Assembly: GCA_004357415.1 (NCBI GenBank)
Contig: SMVY01000069.1
Coordinates: forward strand, 1-10,804
Source: Gemmatimonadota bacterium
GTDB taxonomy: Bacteria; Gemmatimonadota; Gemmatimonadetes; Gemmatimonadales; GWC2-71-9
Reading direction: 5' to 3'
DNA length: 10,804 nt
Part shown: one piece after another, positions 1 through 7,546 of the stretch
Layout of the letters: the number at the start of each line of letters is the position of its first letter
How positions within the stretch are numbered: the stretch's first letter is position 1
The notes under the pieces: model-generated
What the model saw: the letters and a program-made list of their open reading frames with translations, nothing else
The model's database searches: none
Told to the model about the DNA's origin: nothing
Position numbers and translations under genes: made by a program

Positions 1-288
1 CTCCCGGTCGGCCACGATGGCCTGGGCCACGCTGGGGCCGACCCGCGGCAGGCGCACCAGCTCCTGGACCGATGCCCGGTCGAAATCGATGTGTTCGCCC
101 TGTGCCAGAGGGCGCATCAGGCGGGCAACCCTGTCCCGGTGCGCTCCCAGGGAAGCACTGTCCCGCGCCGGCAGGAGGGTAACCGCCCCCGGAGGATCGC
201 CGGGATCGGAGACTGCGAGCCTGATCCCGTGGCCCAGGACCGCCAGGCCGATCACCACCAGCACCGACCGTCGCTCCCCGGTTCGCAT
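1..288 (-). CDS. ComEA-like helix-hairpin-helix protein, 5' part only
   Basis: The first 96 codons of a minus-strand gene that leaves the window at its left edge. After a short basic start (M-R-T-G-E-R-R) there is one hydrophobic segment at about residues 8-27, which is either a membrane anchor or an uncleaved signal. A Pro/Ala/Asp-rich linker follows. From about residue 67 comes a typical HhH motif, IDFDRASVQELVRLPRVG then PSVAQAIVADRE, matching the ComEA-type pattern (I-D-x-N-x-A-s-x-x-E-L-x-x-L-P-x-V-G-p-x-x-A). Such domains bind the DNA backbone without sequence specificity. ComEA proteins hold incoming DNA in the periplasm during natural transformation, but many single-HhH proteins have no proven competence role. 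The ATG at 288 is the only start that keeps the anchor intact. No clear Shine-Dalgarno precedes it. The gap to the upstream M28 gene is 140 bp, so co-transcription is possible but unproven. Confidence 0.8.
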   Translation of the reverse strand, partial: MRTGERRSVLVVIGLAVLGHGIRLAVSDPGDPPGAVTLLPARDSASLGAHRDRVARLMRPLAQGEHIDFDRASVQELVRLPRVGPSVAQAIVADRE

Positions 289-360
289 GCATAGAATCTA
301 GAGTGGAACGCCCGTGAGCCCGGACCGTTGCGTTGCCCGGTGGCGCAAGAACCTGCAGGA

Positions 361-387
361 CACATTCCCCCACACTCCCACACCCCC
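361..387. repeat. C-rich degenerate repeat (CACA plus C-run)
   Basis: Three irregular units follow each other: ACATTCCCCC, ACACTCCC and ACACCCCC. On the minus (coding) strand this reads as G-runs of 5, 3 and 5 separated by TGT and AGTGT. Three G-tracts are visible; a classical quadruplex needs four, so I call this only a G-rich tract. Confidence 0.6.
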
Positions 388-390
388 AAA

Positions 391-415
391 ATTCAATATT
401 CAATATTCAATATTC
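391..415. repeat. Short tandem repeat, ATTCAAT x 3.6
   Basis: Three full copies of the 7-mer ATTCAAT plus ATTC run without mismatch. The array contains the self-complementary hexamer AATATT three times at 7-bp spacing. It is strongly AT-rich in an otherwise GC-rich region and begins 14 bp downstream (in gene orientation) of the M28 stop codon. It could be a slippage array, part of a dispersed intergenic repeat, or a protein-binding or bend site. The sequence alone does not decide. Confidence 0.9.
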
Positions 416-428
416 CGGCTCCCTCCCG

Positions 429-1343
429 TCACCTCCGTACCTCCTCCCGGTGGACCATTTCCAGAGCCACCTCACCGACCGTTTGCAGGCTGGCGGCGCT
501 GATCTTGTCGATGGTGTCTTCCGGCGTGTGCCAGTACGGGTAGTCGAAATCGATGATGTTGATGGCCGGAATACCGGCCTGTTGCAACGGCACGTGATCG
601 TCGATGATCACCTGGCCCGTGGCGTTCACGAACACGTGCCCATAGCCGATTTGGCGGGCGGCATCCCACACTTCCTTTACCACATCGGGCGCTCCAATGA
701 GGGAGTTACCCTCCTTGGGGAATCGCTGGTTCAGGTCGCCCACCAGATCGAACAGGATGGCGTAGCGAGGGGTGGGCCCATCGGGCGGGTGGTCAGCGAA
801 GTACTTCGAGCCGACCAGCACGTCGTCTTTCTCGGCGAAGATACCGTAGTCCTCGCCGTCCACCAACAGGAGATCCACGCCGGTCGTGGGAGGCAGGGCT
901 CGCAGCGCGTCGGCGATGGCGAGCAGCACAGCGACCCCTGACCCACCGTCGTTGGCGCCCGGCACCGGGACGTTTGGATCGGACGACTTCGGGCCATCGG
1001 CCTTGGGACGGGTGTCCCAGTGGGCCAGAAACAGGATCCTGGTGGGTGCGCCCAGATTGAACCGACCCAGGACATTACGCATCGGGAGAGAGTCTCCCAC
1101 GCGCGAGACATGCAGCCACTCCTGGAGCACGACCGTATCCGCCCGTTGCCGCATGAGGCTGTCGAGCCATCGCCCCGCCGCCTGGTGCTCCGGCGTCCCG
1201 GGAATTCGCGGCCCGAAGGCCAACTGTGACTCGACATAGGAGAAGGCCTGAGCCCCATCGAATGGACGGGGCGGTGCCCGGTCGCTCTGGCATGCGAGCA
1301 GGAGCGAGGCGGCGATGGACAGAACGGATTTCAACGAACCCAT
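429..1343 (-). CDS. M28-family lipoprotein, glutaminyl-peptide cyclotransferase-like
   Basis: A 304-residue zinc enzyme of the M28 fold, probably a glutaminyl cyclase that turns N-terminal Gln of exported proteins into pyroglutamate; a peptidase role is the alternative. The signal peptide ends in a lipobox, LLAC with Cys18, so it should be a lipid-anchored periplasmic protein. Visible motifs are AHWDTRP (H108, D110), GANDGGSG (D132, zinc ligand), VDGEDYG (E164 catalytic, D165 zinc-ligand position), FDLVGD (D199), IIDDHVPL (D248, D249, H250) and YWHTPEDT (W271, H272 zinc ligand). By recall, the D-D-H and W-H-T motifs correspond to those of animal glutaminyl cyclases (Q-D-D-H and W-H-T) and Bacteroidota M28 cyclases better than to aminopeptidases. 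The ATG at 1343 has a GGAG ribosome site 5 nt upstream. It starts 27 bp after the sprA stop, so the two are almost certainly one operon. M28 membership is firm; cyclase specificity is inference. Confidence 0.88.
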   Translation of the reverse strand: MGSLKSVLSIAASLLLACQSDRAPPRPFDGAQAFSYVESQLAFGPRIPGTPEHQAAGRWLDSLMRQRADTVVLQEWLHVSRVGDSLPMRNVLGRFNLGAPTRILFLAHWDTRPKADGPKSSDPNVPVPGANDGGSGVAVLLAIADALRALPPTTGVDLLLVDGEDYGIFAEKDDVLVGSKYFADHPPDGPTPRYAILFDLVGDLNQRFPKEGNSLIGAPDVVKEVWDAARQIGYGHVFVNATGQVIIDDHVPLQQAGIPAINIIDFDYPYWHTPEDTIDKISAASLQTVGEVALEMVHREEVRR

Positions 1344-1348
1344 GTCGG

Positions 1349-1352
1349 CTCC
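1349..1352 (-). promoter_or_regulatory. Ribosome binding site of the M28 lipoprotein gene
   Basis: GGAG on the minus strand, 5 nt before the ATG at 1343. It lies inside the 27-bp gap after sprA and fixes the start of the lipoprotein just before its signal peptide. Confidence 0.7.
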
Positions 1353-1370
1353 AATACCGATGAGTGCGCC

Positions 1371-4300
1371 CTAGCGGAAATCTCCGGCAAAGAGCGAAAG
1401 ACTGAAACTTAAACTGATGATGATCTGGGAGGTCTTGCGATCGATGTGGCGCGCGTCGTTGATGGCATAACTGAGGGAGAGTCCACCTTGCAAGATCCGC
1501 GAGACGTCGGTGTCGAGTGATGCGTTTATTTCCTGCCGCCGGATGTCGTTGATGGTCAGGCACTCGGCCTCACCCGGCCGTTGGAGACAGCTGGTGGATA
1601 CTAAGGTTAGGGCGTTAAGCGACGTCCGGACCAGTCTCCGCCGGCTGCTGATGGACCGGGGAAGCGGAAACGAGTATGACAGGGTGCCGTTGAGCTGACT
1701 GGTCTCGACCAGAGTGGTGTTCCCGTTGTTGAGGACCTCGTTGTTGGACGACGAATATCCCGCGGTGAGCGTCAGGCCGTTTCTGAACGCGAGATTCATA
1801 TTGGGCGACAACGATTTCAACTTGTTGAGCCTAACCGAGGCCTGACCCCCATCGGCTCGGGGCGTGACCGTCGTCCCTTCCGTCCGGCGGAACACCAGGC
1901 CCAATCCGATGAGCGCGACCGGGCCGCTGACGATGGAGGTGTTCCACCGGACGTTGCCGACGGGCCACTCCTTCGCCCGGATCCGGGTCTCCAGAAAATC
2001 CGCCCCCACCCGAGTGAATTGGGCCGTGCGCACCAGGCCGTAGGACAACTGGGCGCTGATGCCCTTGGGGAAGGTCACGCCGGTGGAGACACGGTCGGTG
2101 ATCACTTCCCGAGCCCCGCGGGCCAGTTGGCCACCCTGGGCAAGGAACTGGTCCATGCCCCCCAAGCCGAGCCGGTACCCTACGCTGGGCTCGAACGTGG
2201 CCAAGTCGAAGATGGACGACCTGATGACCCGGGTGCTCAGATCCAACGGGCGTGCCCGGGCAAATACGGAGGTGACACCGCTGCTGTCGCCGAATATGGA
2301 CTGCACCAGCCGCGCCACGTTCACCGCCGCCCCCAGCTCGCGGATGCGGCTGTTGTTGTAGGTCTGGGGAAGCACGAAGGCTCCGGCCGTATCGCCGTCG
2401 ACCCGGACCGGATTCCGGGTCGTCAGGTCGCGGTTCAGCCCGAACGTGCTCCCGGTAACGTACCGCGGACGCAACCATGAGTTGATGCGCGGGGTAATCG
2501 ACATCTGGGTCGACATCGTCCTGGATTTCTCTACCCCGACGTCCAGGCCGAGGAAGCTCTGGCGGGACAGCGAGGTCAGTCGGCCGATCGATGTCGAGTC
2601 GGCATAGTGGCGCAGGTCCCGTGTGCTGCTGAGATCGCCGCTCATCGTCAGCAGTCCCAACGGCTGCCAGGTTAGACCGGCGGAATTCACCCACAGGTGG
2701 GACAACGAGATGCTCGGACTGAAGCTGCCGTCACTGGGGAGTACCACCGGAACCAGGAAGGTGGTGAAGTCCGTCTGGTTGCGGCTTAGGGTGCTGCTGA
2801 ACCGCACGTTCCGGGGCGCCAGCGAGAGTCTGGCGTTGCGGAGGCCGGTACCAGCCTCGCTCCCGGTGAACCAATCCGGAAGCCATCCGATCAAACCGCC
2901 GATACCCAGGCTGAGGCTGGTCGGGCGTGGTGCGAGGTTGTAACCGATGGACAGGTTCGTGGCCGAGTTGGCGGTCTGGGACAACTCCCGCCGTGCCCGC
3001 CCGGTGGTGAAGCGGCCGGTAACCGTGAACGGATCCACCAACCCGCGGGTCACCCAATCGGTACCCTGCCGGCTCCGGCGCACGGTCATCGAGAAGCTGG
3101 TGGACCACGATTCCGGCTTTCGCAGTCCGTCGAGGTCGCTGGCGATGATGTCGGTTCCCGCAACCAGTTCCGGATCCGTTGACGAGCGGGCGTAACTGAT
3201 CGTGGTAGGCACGAACAACCCGAGCCCCGGCGGCAGGAACCGCTCGAGCCGCAGCGTCGAGGAGACGTTCAAGTTGTTGGTCGTCTGGAAGCTGGGATCC
3301 TGGCCCAGTTGCCGGAACTGGCTGCCGCGCCGGGTAAACCCGAAGGTCAGATTGCCCACATCGGACGCACTCAACCGGCCGTCGATGGCCAGCGCAGTAC
3401 CGATCTGGTTTACCGGCCGGGTCAGCCGAATGTCGTCGATCCACAACTCGGCCGTGTCGATGACCGTGGTGGCGGCGACCCTGAGGATGCCGGCCGATAT
3501 CTGCTGCACGGCAGCCAGGTTGGGTGGGTTGATACCCGGATCGGCCACCTGTACCAGGTACGGTCCGCTGCAGGCAACGTAGGCCGTGGAATCGCCCATG
3601 CCACACTGCCCCGCCCCGCTCGGCGGGAGCCCCTGCAACCACTGAACTTCCACCTGGCTGCGCAGTTCCCGCCAAATGTCGAGATCGATGACCGCCTCCG
3701 GCTCCCAACTGGTGGTACTCGCCGGGGTCCGATAGAGATAGAAGTTGTTGTCGTCGCTCCCCATCTTCAAGAACGCTTCGAGGTCGCCCTCCTCCCAACC
3801 GGAGCCCCGGCCCCGGAACCACACGCGCAGCTCACCGTAGCTCAGCGTGTTTTGCGGTCCGGCGACGAAGCGGTCGACGGCCTCCACGCGTTGGTCCACT
3901 TGCAACGCTTCACCGGTGACCAGGTCGACGGTATAGATCCGCAACGAGGATTCGTTGATCTCCGTTCCCAGATCGTCCGACGTGGCGCTGCTGTTACCGG
4001 CGTTGGTCACACCCGGCGGCGGGACATACCCCAAGTCGGTGTTGTCCGTCGTCGAGATGGTGGTGACTACGACCTCTCCGGTGGGGTTGGCTGTGCTGCC
4101 GGAGATCCCGTCGATCGGTGCATCCGCCAGCCTGATCCATGGAGCACCGGTGAGCTTCATCCGGGCGAAGCCCCAGCGCACGACAGAATCGACGTCGCTG
4201 GTCGGCCCGGCTACCGTGAGCCTGAGGTGCTGTACCAGCCGCGCGTTGGGAACGCCTAGCACCTGGTCAGGAGAGTCGAGAGGGATCCGGAAAAGGCTCC

Positions 4301-7300
4301 AGCGACCGATGCTGGTGATCCGGCCGTTGCGGACGAAGAAGCGCCCCAGTTCGGCGGGTGTGAACACCCAGCGGAAGACGTTGTCCGCGATGTTGGCCGC
4401 GTTGAAGTTGAGGACGTCGTCACCGTTGAGATCTTCGGTGTCCAGGATCCCGTTGCCGTTGGAACACTGCACCTCGAGATCTCCCCAGGGGAACACCTGG
4501 ACTGCGCTGGTGAGCGATCGTTGGCACAGTGCCGGATCGAAGGTAAGGCCCTGTCCCACGACGAGGATCGAGTCCGGCCGGTCGCCCAGGATGCCCACGT
4601 CGTCGGTCTGGGCGTTGAAGATGCCGGTGACCCCCCGCTCGGTGTCGAGCCGCCCCACGCCCACGTGTTGGGTTCCGGTGTACGACGAGTCGACCCCGGT
4701 GATGGTCAGGCTGTCCGGGGCCAGAGCAAGGACATCTTCGTTGACCGTGCCCAGATCAAAGATGAACTCGAGGCCGGCGTCTTGGGGAGTGGTAAACCGG
4801 GAATCGGTGAACATCCAGAACTCGAGAAACTGGTTGTTCGACAGGTCGATGCCGGTATTGCTGAGGGAGATGACCAGCGGCCGGAAGCGGGCCGCGTTCC
4901 GCTGCGGCCGCGACCACAGCGACGAATTGTCCGACCGCACGATACCCCCAGCCGTGTCGGCGTGAAACGTCAGGTAAAGCACCGTCTCCTGACTCTCGCC
5001 CGCCCCGGCGATGACGATTCCGGGATCGATGTCCTGGGGGAACACCTGCGCCACCGCCCCGCCACGTAGAATGAGATTCTGCCACGACATCTGGACCGCG
5101 TCGGTGGTGTCGAAGGTCACGCCGAAGCCCGGCAGCGACAGCCCATCGGTCCGGTTGGGGATGCTCCCCACGGCCCACCGTGCCTCGCCCGTGGAGATCC
5201 GAAACCCGGCATCCGCCTCGAATTCATCGATGTAGGCCTCGCCGATCCGGTTGGCCACGGGCCGCGACAGCGCAAACTCGGCGTTGATGTCCAGAACCGA
5301 GGGAGCGGTGGCGGGGGTCGACGTCAGGGAATTGAGGAATCGCGTCACGCCGCTCGGGCGGAATCGAAGCTGGGTCGTCACCCCGCCGATGAAGTTGGCC
5401 GTCGGCTCGAACCCCAGGGGCGGCCGGGTGAACGCCGACTGCTCCTGCTGGTACAGGCCCATGAAATTGATCGCTCCCACGTCACCGAGGGAGTAGGTGG
5501 TGGTCAATCCGAACACGGACGTCGGCGCAATGGCGAAAAAACCGCGCTCTTCGAACCTGGCCACCAGCTGGGCGGTCCCGCTCCCGAAGAGGATGTCCGG
5601 ATCGAGGAACGTGACCACCCCCAGGGCGTAATCGATCTCGTAGTCGATCCCCCGCTCCAGCACCCGTCCGTTGAGCACCAGCCGGTCGGTCCCCTCCTGC
5701 ACGCTCAGGGCGTTCAGATTTACCTGTGATCGATCACTGCCACCGGCGGCCTCGTACTGCAGGCGAAACGCGTACTTGGTAGGCGGCCCCTGACTGCCGA
5801 GTACCAGGTAGGTCGGGGTTCGGTAAAGCGAGTCCTGCCGCTCCGGGGCGGTGGAGAGTTTGGTCCCATCGGCGAACGGTGTGAGGTGGGGGAAGATGAT
5901 ATAGGACTCTCCCACGGACGTCGTGGCGCCGGCATCCCGGGAGCGGGGAAACACCCGGTTTTCGATGTCGAGGACGTTGGGGTCCGTCGGCAGCGCCAAC
6001 CCCAACAACGCGATGTACGTGTCTGCGCCGCCACTCAATGGCCGCTCGGAACGGTTGAGCGTGAGCGCCGCGGTGAGGGTGCTCTTGTTGAGATCGGTTC
6101 CCGCAATGCGGTAGACTTGCCGCATTTCCCGCAGAAAAATCGATTGTCCAAACAGGGTCTGGGGGGCTCCCACCAGTTGGAGGGTATCAAGGTATTCCTG
6201 ATTGGGACCCAGACCCCGATCCTGCTCCGGGAAGGTGCCGACCTGCTGCCCTCCCTCGGTGAGATAACTCACGCTGATATACTCGTTGGATGCCAGCTTG
6301 GTATTGAGCACGAACCACAGGCCGCTGGGGTCGAGGTAGTAGTCGAGATTCTGGATCAGTAGCTCCCACCGGGCACCGAGACCCGGCTCGCTCCCACCGC
6401 GAACACCGAAGGCGTTGATCCCGCCCAGGTTGGGATCCGCGGCACCCTGGCCGGCGCGCGGCCTGAAACGATAGAGTCGCACCTGGCTGGGGAGGACGTC
6501 GGTAGGCACCTGATCCAGTTGAGCCAGATTCAGGATATCCACCGCGGGATAACCCGGCACCACCGTCGGGTCGACCACCCAAAAGAACCGGTTGGATTCG
6601 AAGTCCAGGTCGCGCAGCGCACGGTCCTGCGGTTCGCTGGCGGTCGCTCCGATGGTGAATCGCCGTTCGTTGACGACACTACCCTCCTGCGTGGCCACCA
6701 ACGCCTGAATCTGCCACGGGCCCACCTCGAAGGCGGCGTTGACGCCGAAGTTGTTGCTGGGGATTTGCGAGGTGATGAACCGGGACGGCGGGGGCTGGAA
6801 ACTCACCGTGCCCACCTCGATCCGCCGGATGATCTCGTCTTCCAGTCCCTGGTAGAAGACCTGGATGGTGTTGCTGGCGTTGAGCTCCCGCTGCGAGTCC
6901 CAATCGACGTTGATGTGGACCCGCTCGGCGATGACGCCCCCGGCCAAGGCGCTGAATTCGGTATCGAGTCGGGGCGCCTTGAACTTGGCCCGGCAGCCCG
7001 AGTCGGCCCTCAGGGCCTCAGCGGTGGTGCAGCGCTCGTTCTTGAGCCGGTCGGTCCTGAGCTCGAACCGGGCCTGCGCGTCCAGACTCAAATCGGCGTA
7101 GCGGGGGTCGATCCCCAACACCCCCCGCCGGCCCGCGGCCCGGTCGGCCGAGTCGGCAACCGCAAACGCCATGCGTCCGTATAGTTGTGATAGCAGCTGG
7201 GTGTTGGCTCGCACGACCTGTTCGCGCTGCAGCCGGGCGCTCACTCGCTCGGCCCAAGCCTGGCCGGCCTGGGCCGGGGACAGGGACATGCCAAGCCACG

Positions 7301-7454
7301 GCGACCGCAACTCCCGGGGCTCCGCGAGGATGAACATGGACCGGTCCATGACCTTCCGAACCCCGAAATACACGGTGTCCGGTTGGGCGCCTTGGCCGAC
7401 CAGCGTGGCGGGAATCAGGCACAGGCTGCAAAGGATGACGAGAAGTCGCGTCAC
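1371..7454 (-). CDS. sprA: SprA-family giant outer-membrane protein (T9SS translocon homologue)
   Basis: A protein of 2,027 residues from the GTG at 7454 (2,043 from TTG at 7502). In Bacteroidota, SprA/Sov is the very large outer-membrane beta-barrel that forms the type IX secretion channel. Family hallmarks visible here: EFWMFTD (E878), FDLGTVNEDVL (N905-D907), an Asp-rich DTEDLNGDD loop (D1005-D1013), RWSLFRIPL (W1052), RWGFARMKLTGAPW (W1094-W1106) and WIDDIRL (W1338-L1344, like the family's W-x-N-E-L-R-L). The last ~650 residues alternate polar and hydrophobic residues like barrel strands, ending in a strand-like SLSFSLSLFAGDFR. It is shorter than the ~2,400-2,500 residues usual in Bacteroidota. 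The signal peptide is M-T-R then a hydrophobic core, ending near LVGQGAQ (20-24). GTG 7454 is preferred because it begins right at the signal peptide and TTG 7502 lies inside the -10 box; neither has a clear Shine-Dalgarno. No other T9SS gene is in the window, so an active T9SS is not shown. Confidence 0.88.
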   Translation of the reverse strand: MTRLLVILCSLCLIPATLVGQGAQPDTVYFGVRKVMDRSMFILAEPRELRSPWLGMSLSPAQAGQAWAERVSARLQREQVVRANTQLLSQLYGRMAFAVADSADRAAGRRGVLGIDPRYADLSLDAQARFELRTDRLKNERCTTAEALRADSGCRAKFKAPRLDTEFSALAGGVIAERVHINVDWDSQRELNASNTIQVFYQGLEDEIIRRIEVGTVSFQPPPSRFITSQIPSNNFGVNAAFEVGPWQIQALVATQEGSVVNERRFTIGATASEPQDRALRDLDFESNRFFWVVDPTVVPGYPAVDILNLAQLDQVPTDVLPSQVRLYRFRPRAGQGAADPNLGGINAFGVRGGSEPGLGARWELLIQNLDYYLDPSGLWFVLNTKLASNEYISVSYLTEGGQQVGTFPEQDRGLGPNQEYLDTLQLVGAPQTLFGQSIFLREMRQVYRIAGTDLNKSTLTAALTLNRSERPLSGGADTYIALLGLALPTDPNVLDIENRVFPRSRDAGATTSVGESYIIFPHLTPFADGTKLSTAPERQDSLYRTPTYLVLGSQGPPTKYAFRLQYEAAGGSDRSQVNLNALSVQEGTDRLVLNGRVLERGIDYEIDYALGVVTFLDPDILFGSGTAQLVARFEERGFFAIAPTSVFGLTTTYSLGDVGAINFMGLYQQEQSAFTRPPLGFEPTANFIGGVTTQLRFRPSGVTRFLNSLTSTPATAPSVLDINAEFALSRPVANRIGEAYIDEFEADAGFRISTGEARWAVGSIPNRTDGLSLPGFGVTFDTTDAVQMSWQNLILRGGAVAQVFPQDIDPGIVIAGAGESQETVLYLTFHADTAGGIVRSDNSSLWSRPQRNAARFRPLVISLSNTGIDLSNNQFLEFWMFTDSRFTTPQDAGLEFIFDLGTVNEDVLALAPDSLTITGVDSSYTGTQHVGVGRLDTERGVTGIFNAQTDDVGILGDRPDSILVVGQGLTFDPALCQRSLTSAVQVFPWGDLEVQCSNGNGILDTEDLNGDDVLNFNAANIADNVFRWVFTPAELGRFFVRNGRITSIGRWSLFRIPLDSPDQVLGVPNARLVQHLRLTVAGPTSDVDSVVRWGFARMKLTGAPWIRLADAPIDGISGSTANPTGEVVVTTISTTDNTDLGYVPPPGVTNAGNSSATSDDLGTEINESSLRIYTVDLVTGEALQVDQRVEAVDRFVAGPQNTLSYGELRVWFRGRGSGWEEGDLEAFLKMGSDDNNFYLYRTPASTTSWEPEAVIDLDIWRELRSQVEVQWLQGLPPSGAGQCGMGDSTAYVACSGPYLVQVADPGINPPNLAAVQQISAGILRVAATTVIDTAELWIDDIRLTRPVNQIGTALAIDGRLSASDVGNLTFGFTRRGSQFRQLGQDPSFQTTNNLNVSSTLRLERFLPPGLGLFVPTTISYARSSTDPELVAGTDIIASDLDGLRKPESWSTSFSMTVRRSRQGTDWVTRGLVDPFTVTGRFTTGRARRELSQTANSATNLSIGYNLAPRPTSLSLGIGGLIGWLPDWFTGSEAGTGLRNARLSLAPRNVRFSSTLSRNQTDFTTFLVPVVLPSDGSFSPSISLSHLWVNSAGLTWQPLGLLTMSGDLSSTRDLRHYADSTSIGRLTSLSRQSFLGLDVGVEKSRTMSTQMSITPRINSWLRPRYVTGSTFGLNRDLTTRNPVRVDGDTAGAFVLPQTYNNSRIRELGAAVNVARLVQSIFGDSSGVTSVFARARPLDLSTRVIRSSIFDLATFEPSVGYRLGLGGMDQFLAQGGQLARGAREVITDRVSTGVTFPKGISAQLSYGLVRTAQFTRVGADFLETRIRAKEWPVGNVRWNTSIVSGPVALIGLGLVFRRTEGTTVTPRADGGQASVRLNKLKSLSPNMNLAFRNGLTLTAGYSSSNNEVLNNGNTTLVETSQLNGTLSYSFPLPRSISSRRRLVRTSLNALTLVSTSCLQRPGEAECLTINDIRRQEINASLDTDVSRILQGGLSLSYAINDARHIDRKTSQIIISLSFSLSLFAGDFR

Positions 7455-7478
7455 GCGGAAGGGGACAAGTGAATTAGA

Positions 7479-7508
7479 TTCAATGGAGAGTGGTTCAAAC
7501 AATATAAC
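7479..7508 (+). promoter_or_regulatory. Candidate promoter of lptF-lptG
   Basis: On the plus strand, TATAAC (7503-7508) is a good -10. A weak -35, TTCAAT (7479-7484), lies 18 bp upstream. The predicted start is near 7515, about 32 nt before the lptF ATG. The -35 is poor, so this could need an activator or be wrong. Confidence 0.4.
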
Positions 7509-7529
7509 GAGCGCCCCAAGTCGCTACAA
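7501..7529 (-). promoter_or_regulatory. Sigma-70-type promoter of sprA (and M28 gene)
   Basis: On the minus strand, TTGTAG (7529-7524) and TATATT (7506-7501) are separated by exactly 17 bp. Transcription would start near 7494, giving a leader of about 40 nt to the GTG at 7454. The box overlaps the -10 of the plus-strand promoter candidate. Confidence 0.6.
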
Positions 7530-7546
7530 CCGCGACAGTTAGAGTT

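Larger units (their letters stand above)
289..428. other. 140-bp intergenic spacer with two low-complexity arrays
   Basis: This spacer lies between the stop of the M28 lipoprotein gene (TGA at 431-429) and the start of the HhH gene (288), both on the minus strand. It holds a C-rich tract at 361-387, directly abutting a 7-bp AT-rich tandem repeat at 391-415. I see no convincing GC-rich terminator hairpin and no good -35/-10 pair for the HhH gene. Confidence 0.7.

Noticed and set aside
289..330. Promoter directly before the HhH gene (TAGATT at about 302-297)
   Set aside because: No acceptable -35 at 15-19 bp upstream.
361..387. G-quadruplex on the minus strand
   Set aside because: Only three clear G-tracts of three or more are present; four are needed for an intramolecular form.
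391..415. ATTCAAT array as an intrinsic terminator of the M28 gene
   Set aside because: AATATT palindromes could pair, but the hairpins would be pure A-U, very short, and lack a following U-run.
333..941. Long plus-strand open frame opposite the M28 gene
   Set aside because: It lies across the M28 coding region, has no recognisable motif, and its reading follows the codon pattern of the opposite strand; a GC-rich shadow.
3309..4259. Plus-strand open frames opposite sprA (also 3955-4965, 4521-5069, 6519-7184)
   Set aside because: Antisense to well-supported SprA hallmark regions; Arg/Pro/Gly-rich composition without domains.
7021..7500. SprA N-terminus as a lipoprotein (Cys9 or Cys12 in the signal core)
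   Set aside because: Neither cysteine is preceded by a lipobox pattern, and both sit in the middle of the hydrophobic core.
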